64,000 nucleotides of DNA from Stentor roeselii (Eukaryota; Ciliophora; Heterotrichea; Heterotrichida; Stentoridae): assembly GCA_006503475.1 (NCBI GenBank), contig RSEH01000237.1:1-64000 (forward strand), written 5' to 3'. Positions 10,867-21,229 of the stretch are shown one piece after another. Positions within the stretch are counted from its first letter, which is position 1; each line of letters opens with the position of its first letter. The notes under the pieces are model-generated. The model ran no database searches. It was not told the origin of the DNA and saw only the letters and a program-made list of their open reading frames with translations. The position numbers and the translations under genes are program-made.

Positions 10867-12069
10867 TTATTTGAGGAACTCGAGAATGAATAAATTTTCT
10901 GAGTTGTCGTCAAGGGATATGCTGATCGAGTCGTTGAATTCTTGGGATTGAGTTGGGTTTGATATTGATACTCCGAGGATTGAATAGTCGGATTCGTTTA
11001 TAAGGAAAAGGGATTCTGATAGGTACTCAAATTTTAAAGTGATTTCTGAAGATTTTGTTCTTGATAATGGCAGCTCAGGGTTTTTAGAGTTGTAGGATTG
11101 AGAAATGTTAAAGGAAATCAACCGGGATTTAAAATAACCGCATAAATATTTCACATGCACTGTTTTACACTCGAAGTTTATTGATTTTATCAGAAATTCG
11201 TTGAAATTGTCGAGTTTTATTATTGATCCGATTTGGACTACTGCAGATTCTGAAGGTTTTAACTGAGAAAATAAAGTGATTCTTCCTTTTTGCACTTTTT
11301 TCGGTTGGATTGTTTTATAAAGAGAGTCAGCCACATTGATGAAAAGTTTTTTTCCCCTAAAAAACAGGTAAATTGCGAAAGGGAACTTTTTCGAAATGTC
11401 TAAAAGAATATCGGCTTCATAGATCGATTGATAAAAAGATGCAATATAGATGATGCAGTCTTCACAATAAATATCTGAGTGAAAAAAACCTGTGAAATTC
11501 AGTCTTTCCCTGAAAATTTCTTTTTCTTCTGCATCAGTAATTTTTTTGAAAGCAATAATCGGACTATCAGGAATGTTTCTAATTTTTTCAGTCAAAGTCA
11601 AGTTCGACTCACCTGACTCAAGTAAATCAAAGTAAAACCTTTCACTGACATGAGGCCGGTGCTTCTCAAAAAACAACCCTCGATAATACTGCGATAAAAA
11701 AGAGCTTAAAGAGTAAAAAAACACCTCAATCAACTTTTCAATTCCTTCATCAACTAACCTTTCAACAAACATTGCAAGGTTCGGATAAGAAATACTAAGA
11801 TTTTCAACAACCTTCATAAAAAACTCTAATTTTTCATTTCTTTCCATTCTTTCAGTGATTTCCTGAAAAACCTTCAAAGAATTTCTAAACAAATTTTCCT
11901 TTAAAGACCTGCTGCTATCAACAATGATTTCAACTTTCTCATAATTCTTGAAAGGAATAACAATTTTCAAATAATTAAAAAGAAAATCTTGAAGATTTTG
12001 AAGAAAATTCATTTGACTGTTCAAATATTGAGACCTAACAGAGGCATGATGTTTATCCTTTTCATTCAT
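10867..12069 (-). CDS. Hypothetical protein, 400 residues
   Basis: Intact open frame from the ATG at 12069, with ordinary codon use for the window. I do not recognise a domain. The N-terminal half (to about 140) is predicted helical and rich in Lys, Glu, Phe and Asn. The C-terminal half looks like alternating beta strands, with Cys pairs (IYCEDCIIYI) and a YLCGYF segment, and ends in an acidic/Ser stretch. No signal peptide or clear membrane helix. It is divergently transcribed from the p24 gene, with 19 bp between the two start codons, and converges on the cyclin gene. Its length and clean frame in such a compact region support it being real. Confidence 0.7.
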   Translation of the reverse strand: MNEKDKHHASVRSQYLNSQMNFLQNLQDFLFNYLKIVIPFKNYEKVEIIVDSSRSLKENLFRNSLKVFQEITERMERNEKLEFFMKVVENLSISYPNLAMFVERLVDEGIEKLIEVFFYSLSSFLSQYYRGLFFEKHRPHVSERFYFDLLESGESNLTLTEKIRNIPDSPIIAFKKITDAEEKEIFRERLNFTGFFHSDIYCEDCIIYIASFYQSIYEADILLDISKKFPFAIYLFFRGKKLFINVADSLYKTIQPKKVQKGRITLFSQLKPSESAVVQIGSIIKLDNFNEFLIKSINFECKTVHVKYLCGYFKSRLISFNISQSYNSKNPELPLSRTKSSEITLKFEYLSESLFLINESDYSILGVSISNPTQSQEFNDSISISLDDNSENLFILEFLK

Positions 12070-12088
12070 TTAATAATATTTGAAATCG

Positions 12089-12673
12089 ATGCTGATTTTG
12101 TTGGCAATGTTCTTGCAAGTCCAGTCCTACGAGATCCTAATCGGGCGATACCAGCAGTACTGTCTAGGTGAAGACCTGACTTCAAACACATTGGTAGTTG
12201 GCGAGATCAAGTTACGAGACCTTCGAAGTCACGGTTCTTTTTCATTCTTCATAAAAGACAAAGACGGTGTGCAGGTTTACACGAAGACTTCAGTAAGAGA
12301 AGACAAATTCAGCTTCGTATCAACCACTGACGGGCAGCACCTTGTTTGCATTTCAAGCCAGTCACAAGGCACCATGGTTCTTTTGTTTGACTTGAAGGTC
12401 GGCGTCGCCGCCCATGATTACTCAGAACTTCCCCAGGCTAAAGACTTGAAACACTCCGAGTTTCGAGTGGAGGTCATCGTCAAGCTGATCCAGGAGATAC
12501 AAAAAGAACTGTCAGCGATAAGAGAAAGAGATGCCCAGATGTCTCATACAAATGAAACTATCAGTAATCGAGTTGTAAGTTATTCTGTTGTTACTCTTGT
12601 CCTTCTGCTGGTCCTTGCTGCCAGTCAGGTGATTTACTTGAAAGGTTTTTTAAGAAGTAAAAAAATGATATAG
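12089..12673 (+). CDS. p24/TMED (emp24/gp25L) cargo receptor
   Basis: 194 residues from the ATG at 12089; a longer frame upstream starts only with TTG. The order is a short signal peptide (MLILLAMFLQVQS), a GOLD domain with the expected beta pattern and a single Cys in QYCLGED plus a second in HLVCISS, a coiled-coil region (about 125-160), one transmembrane helix, and a short cytosolic tail ending KKMI. The tail fits a KKXX dilysine COPI-retrieval signal. p24 proteins cycle between ER and Golgi in COPII and COPI vesicles and help select GPI-anchored and other cargo. It converges on the transporter gene: the TAG at 12671-12673 is 5 bp from that gene's stop. Confidence 0.9.
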   Translation: MLILLAMFLQVQSYEILIGRYQQYCLGEDLTSNTLVVGEIKLRDLRSHGSFSFFIKDKDGVQVYTKTSVREDKFSFVSTTDGQHLVCISSQSQGTMVLLFDLKVGVAAHDYSELPQAKDLKHSEFRVEVIVKLIQEIQKELSAIRERDAQMSHTNETISNRVVSYSVVTLVLLLVLAASQVIYLKGFLRSKKMI

Positions 12674-12678
12674 AATAA

Positions 12679-14151
12679 TTAACTAAAAGTAAAAATCAAC
12701 TTTTCCACTACTACAGCGATTAATATCAACACGTTTAGGCCTGATAATATCAGACAGAACCACTAAATAAAAGATACTTTGCTGTAAAAAGGAGTGTCGT
12801 AAGGCGACTTGGCATCGATTATCTCTCGATAATAAACATGCATCACTGGAAACAAGATCTGCACAAGCAAGTACCCCACGATTCCCACCCAGTCTATTAT
12901 CTGATGAAGATTAAACGTCAGGAAACTGATGATCACTGGCACTGTCACTGCGAAAATACGGTAAAATCTCTTGTTACCTGCTTGCATAAAGTCTTCATTC
13001 GAAATTCCTTCTTTCACACTTTGCAAGTTGTCTGCTATTGTCACTGCCACGACTGGAAAACTTGAAAAAACGTCAAATGCTGGGAAAAGAACTACAATAT
13101 AAGCGATTATATAGGTCCAGGCTGGTCTTTTACTTTGGGAATAACCTGCTGAATACTTGCTGTAGTCTATTGAACATTGAGGGTTCACGTCGTGGATCGC
13201 TGTTGGGACTATCACTGAAAGTAAGGAGTAAACTGTGAAGGAGGTTAGAGAGACTAGTATCACGATTTTCTTTAGGGTTCTTTCTTTGTCTTTCATGAAT
13301 TCGATGATACTTGGAAACTGAAGCTGGTAAATAAACGCGAATGTTATGCTGGGCAAGGCACTCACAAGTTTATCAATACGAAACAAAGGAGGCATCTTAA
13401 AGCTAACATGATCATCACTATTAATATCCTTTCCAGCAACCAAAAGTGCAATACAAGTGACCAGTATCAAAAAAATGATAACAAACCTCATCAAGGTAAG
13501 AACAGCCTGCATCCATCTTTGTTCCCTCAATCCTTTAATAGTCAAATACATCATACTAGCCGAGTAAATCGCTAAATAAAACCAATAATTGATTCTACAA
13601 GCTCCAAAAAACTCTTCATCCTCATAAATATTGCAGACATCACTGAAGCCCAAAGGAACGGTAGCAGCAAAAGAACTCGCGAAAATCGAGACATAGCTAA
13701 CAAGTGCTCCAGTCAAGAACAAATAAAGCCCGACCATATACAATATTCCGACTTTATGCCCAAGAACTATTTCGCTTAATGACGTGACATCAAATCGACG
13801 ATCAACAATTTCAGGTTTAATCTCATCCGGGATCTGGACTTTGTTGAACCCTCCTTTCAACACCTGAAGAAAAGAAGGCCTGGGGACTTCAATTCCTGCT
13901 TCTTCAAGTTGCTTAATGCACTCTGCTTTACTCGTCATTTCGAGTAACTCCAGAGCCATGTAGTAGGTTTGGATTGCCACCAGGATCATTATGAACAAGG
14001 ACAACAACCACCCGCTTTGGTTGAACGAGTAAGGCAAAGCGAGGAAACCTGCACCGATCACTGAATTTATTGAAAAGAAATAACCGACCCACAAACCGAA
14101 TCGGGCTAAGTTGCTCGGTTGTTGCCTAAAAAGAAAGGAGGTAGTTGACAT
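12679..14151 (-). CDS. Amino-acid transporter, AAAP family (SLC36/38/AVT-like), intron-bearing copy
   Basis: Starts at the ATG at 14151. The continuous frame stops inside a 15-nt intron at 12763-12777; splicing it continues the protein as WFCLILSGLN and so on to a TAA at 12679-12681, giving 485 residues. About eleven membrane helices are expected; the first helix carries the family signature GAGFLALPYSF and a gate-like stretch ITFAFIYQLQFPSIIEF lies mid-protein. Members move neutral amino acids with H+ or Na+ across the plasma or vacuolar membrane. A close paralogue at 23742-25199 (opposite strand) is colinear throughout, and its C-terminus confirms the splice, but it lacks the intron. Convergent with p24, stops 5 bp apart. 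Confidence 0.9.
12763..12777 (-). other. 15-nt intron in amino-acid transporter gene
   Basis: Sense GTATCTTTTATTTAG, phase 0 between an AAA Lys codon and TGG Trp. The paralogue at 23742 reads the same junction (Lys-Trp) without any intron. Confidence 0.93.
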
Positions 14152-14241
14152 TTTTTGGAGAAATTTTGATTATATTCAGGAAACTTTGAAAATAAGGACT
14201 TGCGAATAAATCTAAATTAAAGGTTTAGAGTTTATTGTGGA

Positions 14242-15153
14242 TTAATCGAATCTATCGCTCAGTTTATCGAAGTCGAAAAGAGGCTCTTCTGGCATGATTT
14301 CAGTGAAACTTATCTCTTTGGCCTGCTCCATTTCTTTTTGTTGTCGAATAAAAATCAGGATTAAAAGAACTGGAATTATTTCAAGAAATAAAAAAAAAGC
14401 GATGATTGCTAGTCCCCTGAATAAGAATTACTTTAGCCCGTCTTCATCTGGAATGTTTCCGTTCAACTCCCAGATTGTGAACAACAAAATTGCGATTCTT
14501 GAAACAAGTATCAAGGAATAAATAAAAATAACTACATAAATATTGTTCTTGACTGTTTTTTTGAATTTGTCCTCGAATAAGTTCTGGATTCGATCTATCA
14601 ATAAAAAAGTCATGATTACTAGACCTATGGAAATTATCAGACTGAAGAAAGTTTCAACCCAAAGTTCTTTGAATTTCAAGATACTCCAAAAATTATTGAA
14701 AAAGAGCAGGAAAATTCTGATGAATAAGTTTGTTGAAATTGCAAGGATTTTATAGAGGGAAATTTTTAATTTGAATCTTTGACTGTGATTAGAGATGTAG
14801 CCTGAAAGGCTATGATAATCTTCATATGATAAAAAAAAAATAAGTATCCCAATCACAACAAGATTATTACAAGGAACAATATTCAAGATGCCATAAAGTA
14901 AGTCAGACATAGGAACGAAAATATTACAGAAAGATGCGATCCTACCTATTTTAAAGTTACACAAGCAAATCACAATAATCAAAGCACAGAACAACTGATA
15001 ATATGTCTTAAGTTTCCTATGAATTTTCTTATAGCTCCTCATCCGAACCACAGCAAAAACAAGTAATCCCGCGTAAAAAGCAAATAAAAACGCGTAAGAC
15101 ACTTCAATTTCAACAGTTCTGTCAATCAATCCTAGCAGGCTTTGGAATTTCAT
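14242..15153 (-). CDS. Seven-transmembrane protein, possibly TOM1/GPR137-like
   Basis: Two exons joined across a 15-nt intron (14417-14431) give 298 residues. The splice is supported because the downstream exon supplies a last membrane helix (LAIIAFFLFLEIIPVLLILI) followed by a basic then acidic cytosolic tail. About seven hydrophobic helices occur at regular spacing with positively charged loops. Length, seven helices and the final helix pattern (E-I-x-P-hydrophobic stretch, then R) recall the THH1/TOM1/TOM3 and GPR137 group, but I cannot confirm this by eye; it may be an unrelated ciliate membrane protein. Its ATG is 4 bp from that of the Tel2 homologue on the other strand. Confidence 0.75.
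14417..14431 (-). other. 15-nt intron in 7-TM protein gene
   Basis: Sense GTAATTCTTATTCAG; unspliced, the frame ends at a TAA formed by the intron's first bases. Splicing adds the final membrane helix and tail. Confidence 0.88.
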
Positions 15154-15160
15154 TATAATG
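15151..15160. promoter_or_regulatory. Bidirectional start palindrome CATTATAATG
   Basis: The two ATG codons of the divergent genes at 14242-15153 and 15158-16867 form the ends of a perfect 10-bp palindrome with TATA in the middle. The same 10 bases separate another divergent pair at 46072-46081. Promoter or initiator function is inferred from position only. Confidence 0.5.
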
Positions 15161-16867
15161 GAAGAAATCCTTCAAGAAATCAACTCAACCTGGCAAAGCA
15201 AATTCTTCTCCAACGAAGAATGGAATTCCTACAAACGTCACCTCCTTAAATGGCCGGATCGAGTTGCAGGTCTTGGCCCGAAGTATTTCGACTTTTTAGC
15301 AGAAAAAATCTTGACTTCTGACCTTTCAAAACCGGATCAATTCGAGAAAACAGTCGATTTTTTCAATTCTTTGTTGAGACTGAGAAAAACTGACTGCATT
15401 TTAAAGTCTTTGAAGAAAGTTGATGTTGAAACTCGAGGAAAAATTTCAGCGAAATTTGATCCGAAAAGTGTTTTTGTGTTGTCTTTATTTAAAAACTCAA
15501 CAAGTTCAGAGTTCTGTACTTTTTTTCAGTTACCTGATGAAGATTTTGAGAAAGTTATCTGTTTTCACCTGCCTTTTAAGGTAAAAGCGATATCAGATGT
15601 GGAAAAGTTGGTTTTTATTTTAAGGTTTTATAAAGTGACTAAAAAATCACTTGAATCTGTTTTGAAAGTTTGGAGTGAGGAGGAGTTTTTAATATCTTCC
15701 TTGTGGCATAACAAGCCTTTGACTGTATTTATTCACAGCTTGATGACAAAAGACCTTCCTTCATCATCGACGACTCTGCTTTACAAGGGGATTCAAAACC
15801 GCCTGAGTTCAAACAACCAAGAAATCGCTTTATCAGGACTCGTAATTTTTAATCAGGTCATCGCTTCAAGGGTCGGGCAGCTCCTTGATTCAGATGAAAT
15901 CATGAAGTACTCCATTGACGACTACCTCAAAGGCAAACAGGCTGATAACTCTGAAGACGAAGACAACAGCGAAGAACAAGTGCCAGCCAAAGTCAATTAC
16001 TTAGAAGAAGTCCTCAATTCCTTAGTTTCCGCTGATCGGGAAAGGTTTTTAGCAGGTTTTGAGTCATGTCCTGAAATCATTCTTGAAGAACTTGTCGACC
16101 TTGACTTGCATTTTGAAAAACTCGCTGAAATTTTAATGAAACTTGAAAATAAGTTCGCCGTTACGAGATTTGAAGAAAAAAGGTTTCAGGCTATTGTTAA
16201 TCTCACTTTTGTAAGGCCAAAGGAAATGGCTGAGGTTTTAGTTGAAAGAGTTAAAAAAAACTGCTCAACTGGAGATTTTTTGATGGTTTTAGATGTTTTT
16301 AGAGAGACCAGCAGAAAACTTGCGAATTTTGAAGAGAAAAAGTCTATTTTTTTAACGAAGGGTTTGAAAAATGAGGAGAAAAAAGAGAGCAGGTTTAAGG
16401 TTATCCATGAAAGACTTGAGAAAAAGACTAGAAGATTTTTTATCAGGGAAAAAAAGCAGAAGATTTTCACTCAAAACTTGTTTTTACCGCTTTTTAGTGA
16501 CTGGGTTGGGAAAATTTTAAAAAATTTGAATGAAAAATTCGGGTATCTTGGGATTTCGAAGGTTTTTTACACACTTGGAGAATTGGTTGAAAACACTGGA
16601 GGAACTTGTGACTTTCACGTGGTGCAGCAATGCGTTTATATTATCAAAGCTTTAAAGCCTTTCATTTCAAGTCAAAAGCGAGAAATCTCCGAGTCCGCGA
16701 TTTACCTTCTGATAAACATCTCTTCTAAAATCAACGGTTCTCCACTTTTATCAGAGTTCGAATCACTGTTCTTCGATCTTCAAGAGATTTCAACTGCTTT
16801 AGAAAAGGTGTGTCTGGAGTTAGAAGAGCTTGCAACAAAAGCACTTCTTTTAATAGCTTATTCATGA
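15158..16867 (+). CDS. TELO2: TELO2/Tel2 homologue (TTT complex subunit)
   Basis: 569 residues, alpha-solenoid-like. The N-terminal two thirds are poorly conserved helices with an acidic loop near 265-275 (NSEDEDNSEE). The C-terminal part resembles the Telomere_reg-2 domain: a basic TRRFF/KKQK stretch, then QNLFLPLFSDW (the FFFPLL-like motif of Tel2 proteins), followed by helices matching the segment where a gene-wide check of cells along the chain reads LGELVENTGG..VVQQCVYIIKAL. Tel2 with Tti1 and Tti2 brings newly made PIK kinases (mTOR, ATM, ATR, DNA-PK, SMG1) to Hsp90 for maturation. Assignment rests on this C-terminal pattern, not on a search. Start codon is 4 bp from the divergent 7-TM gene. 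Confidence 0.68.
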   Translation: MEEILQEINSTWQSKFFSNEEWNSYKRHLLKWPDRVAGLGPKYFDFLAEKILTSDLSKPDQFEKTVDFFNSLLRLRKTDCILKSLKKVDVETRGKISAKFDPKSVFVLSLFKNSTSSEFCTFFQLPDEDFEKVICFHLPFKVKAISDVEKLVFILRFYKVTKKSLESVLKVWSEEEFLISSLWHNKPLTVFIHSLMTKDLPSSSTTLLYKGIQNRLSSNNQEIALSGLVIFNQVIASRVGQLLDSDEIMKYSIDDYLKGKQADNSEDEDNSEEQVPAKVNYLEEVLNSLVSADRERFLAGFESCPEIILEELVDLDLHFEKLAEILMKLENKFAVTRFEEKRFQAIVNLTFVRPKEMAEVLVERVKKNCSTGDFLMVLDVFRETSRKLANFEEKKSIFLTKGLKNEEKKESRFKVIHERLEKKTRRFFIREKKQKIFTQNLFLPLFSDWVGKILKNLNEKFGYLGISKVFYTLGELVENTGGTCDFHVVQQCVYIIKALKPFISSQKREISESAIYLLINISSKINGSPLLSEFESLFFDLQEISTALEKVCLELEELATKALLLIAYS

Positions 16868-17142
16868 TAAAACAATGAAAGAATGATGAGAAAATTTTAT
16901 TCTAAGACAAAGGTCGTAAAAACTTCCGAACATTGAAAGATTTGAATTCGGAAAATAATTATTTAACTTCAAATTGAATCAAATTAATCAGAGCACCTTG
17001 AACCAAAGAGTTAAACCAAGCAATTATCTAAATTCCCTAAACATTCAGCAGTCTTTCAACAATCTTGAACTATCCGCGTTACTTTCCCAATAATCCTCTC
17101 CAAACTTAAGAAATAAAACAAAATAATTCATATTTAAATAAA

Positions 17143-17805
17143 ATGAGTACCGGTAAAGAGTTTGAAGCTTTAGAGATTAACACACTCTCTCAAAAGAAGA
17201 TCTTTTCAGAGAAGACCCGTTTTCAAGGAAAAAAGTCAAACGTCCGATATTCAAACGGCAAAGAAAACGCCGAGCCAGGTCTAAATCCGCCCTCGAGGCC
17301 AAGCCATCGTCGTTCAGGTTCGCATCATCGTCAACAAAGCATTTATTTTCCGCCTGAAACCGCTCTGGACACAGTGATCAGTTCACTGAAGCCTCCAGAG
17401 AAGTGCCAAAAGCACAGAAACTTAAGCGACGCGGACTCAGTGATCTTTCTAGGACCATCGGACCAAGAAGTAACAAAACCGCATTCTGAAGCGACAGAAA
17501 AGAAAAGCGAGTTCCAGCTGAGCATCGTCGAGACAGCAACTGGAAGTCTTCTCAGCACTGAAAAGCCTCCAGTCTCGCCGAGAAAAAAGCAAATGCCTTG
17601 TTTGGGAAACACGGCAACGACTTCTTTTTGCAGGTTTTGTAAACGTGACGTCCATACCAAGGTCGAATTCAACTCTTGCTATAACAGCAAACTTTTAACG
17701 GCTTTTTCTTCTTTGATTGGATGCTGCAGTTACCCGAATTGGATGGCTTCTTACATTGTTCATAAATGTCCGAATTGTTCTTTGGTCTTGGGAAAGAGTA
17801 GGTAA
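17143..17805 (+). CDS. LITAF-domain protein
   Basis: 220 residues. The first 140 are low-complexity, rich in Ser, Lys, His and Arg (RRSGSHHRQQ), and probably disordered. The last ~70 form a LITAF-like zinc domain: a first knuckle FCRFCKRDVHTKVEF, a hydrophobic middle that dips into the membrane (LLTAFSSLIGCCSYPNWMASYIV), and a second knuckle HKCPNCSLVLGKSR. In LITAF/SIMPLE and CDIP1 this arrangement anchors the protein to the cytosolic face of endosomes and lysosomes, with both Cys pairs binding one zinc. All four Cys ligands are present. ATG context is ATAAAATG, common in this window. Converges on the kelch receptor gene, stops 43 bp apart. Confidence 0.85.
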   Translation: MSTGKEFEALEINTLSQKKIFSEKTRFQGKKSNVRYSNGKENAEPGLNPPSRPSHRRSGSHHRQQSIYFPPETALDTVISSLKPPEKCQKHRNLSDADSVIFLGPSDQEVTKPHSEATEKKSEFQLSIVETATGSLLSTEKPPVSPRKKQMPCLGNTATTSFCRFCKRDVHTKVEFNSCYNSKLLTAFSSLIGCCSYPNWMASYIVHKCPNCSLVLGKSR

Positions 17806-17848
17806 TTTGTTTTATTTTTTTTGAATGATTTAAGGATTTATTTAATTT

Positions 17849-20800
17849 TTAGGGTTCTTCGTTTCTTGTGTTTTCGTTGATTTTTTCGTCGTCTTCTTCT
17901 TTTGGCCAGAAGGATGATAGGATTATGCCCCTTTCATGTTTTACTTTTTGAGCGAAAATCTTTCGTTTGCGACGAAGTAGGAGTCTTTCGTAGAGACCTT
18001 CGAAGAGACCCATTGTCCAGCCGAAAATTTCAAGAAAACCAAAAACACTGCCTACCATTGAGCTGAAGAAGGTGATGAAGTTAAAATTTAACTTTCTTTG
18101 GATCATGAAAGCATTGTGACTATACTTGAAATGTATTTCGCATAGCAGAAACGCTGTAGTTGTAATCCTTTTTATATTTTACAATTCCTGTCTGGTAACC
18201 GAGCCCAAAACATGGCTTTTTAAATCAAAAATATGAAACCCAGTTGAACTAGAAGGCCACTTCGATGACTCAGACGAGAAAAGCTGTATAATTTTTACTG
18301 AAGGAATCATTTCAAAGTAAAACTGATTTGGGATAGAGCCCTTAAGTACAGTGGAATTTTCAGCTGGACGTAAATATGTGGCAGTCTCGCTGTTCTTATC
18401 AGGGATCGAAGAAGAAACAGAGATATTAATTGAAATTAAACTGGCAAAAGTACCTTGTTCTTCGAAGTAAACTAAAACTTTCGAATCTGAAACCATCGAA
18501 AAGTCAGTGAAAACCAAGTTAACATAGCAATTTCCATTTGCTTTATTACAGCTTTTCTCTAATTTGCTGCAGTTGATGCCTTCGATTGTAAAGTTGTTTG
18601 TTATTGTGCAGATATTGCTAGAGTTTATGCATGATCCTCCGTAGGCATAGTAAATCATTTCTATTGAAAGAAATTCAGCGGTTATGTCATTCTTTAGGAC
18701 TACCTGTGGGATCAAAGCTCTTGTTTCGTAGATGTTGTCTGATTGATAGGACAGGATTGCTCGGGAGATCATGAAGATTGCGAAGAGAATAAAAAAAAAA
18801 CTGAAAATTCCTCCGATTAAAGTTTTTCGGTGAATGATTGGCTTTGTTAACACTTGGGAATGCTTGTCCACAAATATGTCTATTTTTTCGATTTTTTTTC
18901 TTAGATATTGCCTGCTTATGGCAAAAGTAATAATAAAAAATAATATTGGGAAGCCAATCAAGCACATAGTATTAAAAGTTTCAGAAATTGATTCTGAATT
19001 TCCCTGATATTCTTGAGGATGGTTATTAGATTTTACAAAAGTAGGGTAACTTTCTCTAACCATAGATGATCCAACTGGGCAATAGTAAAGATCCATACAC
19101 TGTTTGCACATTGTAGACCCCAATTTATCAGAAAAGGTGCCAAACCCACAAGGAATGCAATCATTAGCAGAAGATACACCTTTCATTTTTGAATATCTCC
19201 CTTTAGGGCATGGTAGGCAGTCTGTTGAATTAAAGTAGGTTCCAGCCTTGCAAGGCTGACATATTCCATTTATCATCATTCCATTATTGCAGGTTAAAGT
19301 AACATTTTCTGTTGTATTGAACTTAAGCTTATAAAAACTGTTAGATCCAACTAGCGAAACTTTCAAAGATTTTGAAGAGAGTCCACCTCCAAATGTATAA
19401 ATCTGGTCTCCGAGATGAATACTACGGTGGCTGTGGATACCCAGTTGGGGTTCAATTACGTAAGACTTTTCTACGACCATATCAGTTACTCTGATTTTGG
19501 AGATAGTATTTATCACAAGCTCTCTGTAAAGTGACCCTCCTATTAAATAAAAGTAGTTTTTATCGTAGATCACTGAATGTTCAGAAGTAAGAGGCCAATC
19601 CAATTTGAAACTTTCAATACTGACATCGAAGTTAGATTTTGTTGTAACTATCATTGAAAGCTTCAAATTATAAAAATAAGGCATACCTTGATTGTATCTT
19701 CCTCCGAAGATGTAGATGTTCAGGGTGTTCCCATCGTCGATGCAATAGCAGTTGTAGTCGAATACTCCTTCTGGTAGAATAGGTTTGCTCACATAAACAT
19801 TTCCTCTCAGAAAATCATAAACAAGTATATTTAGGAATATCTTGTAGTTGTCTCGTCCTCCGATTATTATAAACTTCAGCTTTGATGCACATAAGCAAGT
19901 AGAATATCTTGAATATCCTGATAAAACTTCAGTTGAATAATCAATCCACATCTCCAATGATTGAGCGAAATAAAATGCATCTCCAAAGATTCTATCATCG
20001 GTTCTTCCTCCAAACATCAAGAATCCACCCTGAACTAAAGTGTAATACCCCATTAATTCCCTTCCTTGAGGAATATTCCCAGAAGCTTGAACCTGAATCC
20101 AGGAGTCTTGTTCGACATCATATTTCCAAAAGTCGTTCAAAAAGTCATCATTTTCTCCTCTTCCACCAAAAATATAAATAATATTATTTAAAGCAAAAAT
20201 CGCATGATTTTTTCTTTTGGGAGGAAAATCAAGTGACTTATGAATCAATGTAAGATCAATTTCTTCTCTGATCTGGTAAGAATACAATGAGTTTTCGTAA
20301 TTATTTTGTGAAACACCGCCAAAAACATAAAGATTATCATTGATCAAAAGAAAAGCTGATCGAACTAAATCAATTTTATTCTCAACTTCATCTATTTTTT
20401 GAGTTTTAATTGAAAACTTAAAGATTTTCCTGTTTTCCTTGGTATCATATCCGAAAAACACAAAAAGAGTATCATTCATGATGCAGGTGAAAGAAGTTTT
20501 AAGAGATTTTAAGTTATTTTCAGTATTGATCTTATTCCACAAGTTCAAATCAATGTCATAAACGAAGACATCTCCATTCTGATCATTACCGTAAAGGTAA
20601 AGTAGTCCAGAATAATAACTTAAACTTGCAGCATAACTTTTATCAGGACTTTCTCCATCATTTCCAGCTTTTCTGACAGTAAGCTCTGAAATCGAGATTC
20701 TATTTAAATCTTACATAAACAAATTGCCATCAACCCCATCATTCGAAATGCCTCCGAATACAGCGAAGTACCTGCTTCCCTGATGTTTATACTCACAATA

Positions 20801-21229
20801 AGCACTTTCAAAAGTCGCAGGAAGGTCATCACCTTCAAGTTGCAAGTAACTCCAAGACTTGCTCGGCAAGTCGAATGAAAAAACGTCGGAAGAAACAGAA
20901 GAAGTTGTTTTTCCATGAAAAACTACCAAATTTTTCTCATCTCCTAAAAACATCTTCGGGGTGAAAAGACCTGCAGGACGAAGCAAAGACTGAGGAATGA
21001 TTTCTTCCCAGGAAATGGATGAAAGGTTAAATGCGTAGAGAGTGTTTGAAAGGGTCATCGAGTCTTCTAAGATTCCTCCAAAGAGAAAGATCTGGTTTGT
21101 TTCTTCTGAATAAGTTAGAGTTGAACTTGCCATTCTAGGAGGAAGAGAACCGAGCTTGCTGATGCTTTCAAAACTTGCTGATAGGACATGGTTGGATGAT
21201 AGGAATAGAATGAAGACTAAGGCTAACAT
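17849..21229 (-). CDS. Kelch-repeat, Cys-rich, multi-pass membrane receptor-like protein
   Basis: Three exons joined by two 15-nt introns (20700-20714 and 18168-18182) give 1116 residues. The order is a signal peptide (MLALVFILFLSSNHVLSA), a long run of kelch repeats (FGG and YxFGG blades, likely two propellers, to about residue 610), a Cys-rich stretch with GCC2/GCC3-type repeats (CKAGTYFNSTDCLPCPKGRY, CIPCGFGTFSD), a first membrane helix (LIGFPILFFIITFAIS), a second (GGIFSFFFILFAIFMISRAIL), a second lumenal Cys-bearing region, and a final hydrophobic segment followed by a basic then acidic cytosolic tail. Function is unknown; the design suggests a cell-surface or secretory-pathway adhesion or sensing protein. 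Both splices restore continuous protein, including the kelch blade between exons 1 and 2. Confidence 0.87.
18168..18182 (-). other. 15-nt intron 2 of kelch receptor gene
   Basis: Sense GTAAAATATAAAAAG; unspliced the protein ends at RQEL. Splicing adds the last hydrophobic segment and cytosolic tail. Confidence 0.85.
20700..20714 (-). other. 15-nt intron 1 of kelch receptor gene
   Basis: Sense GTAAGATTTAAATAG; unspliced it gives an immediate stop after GNLFM. Splicing joins two kelch-containing frames. Confidence 0.9.
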
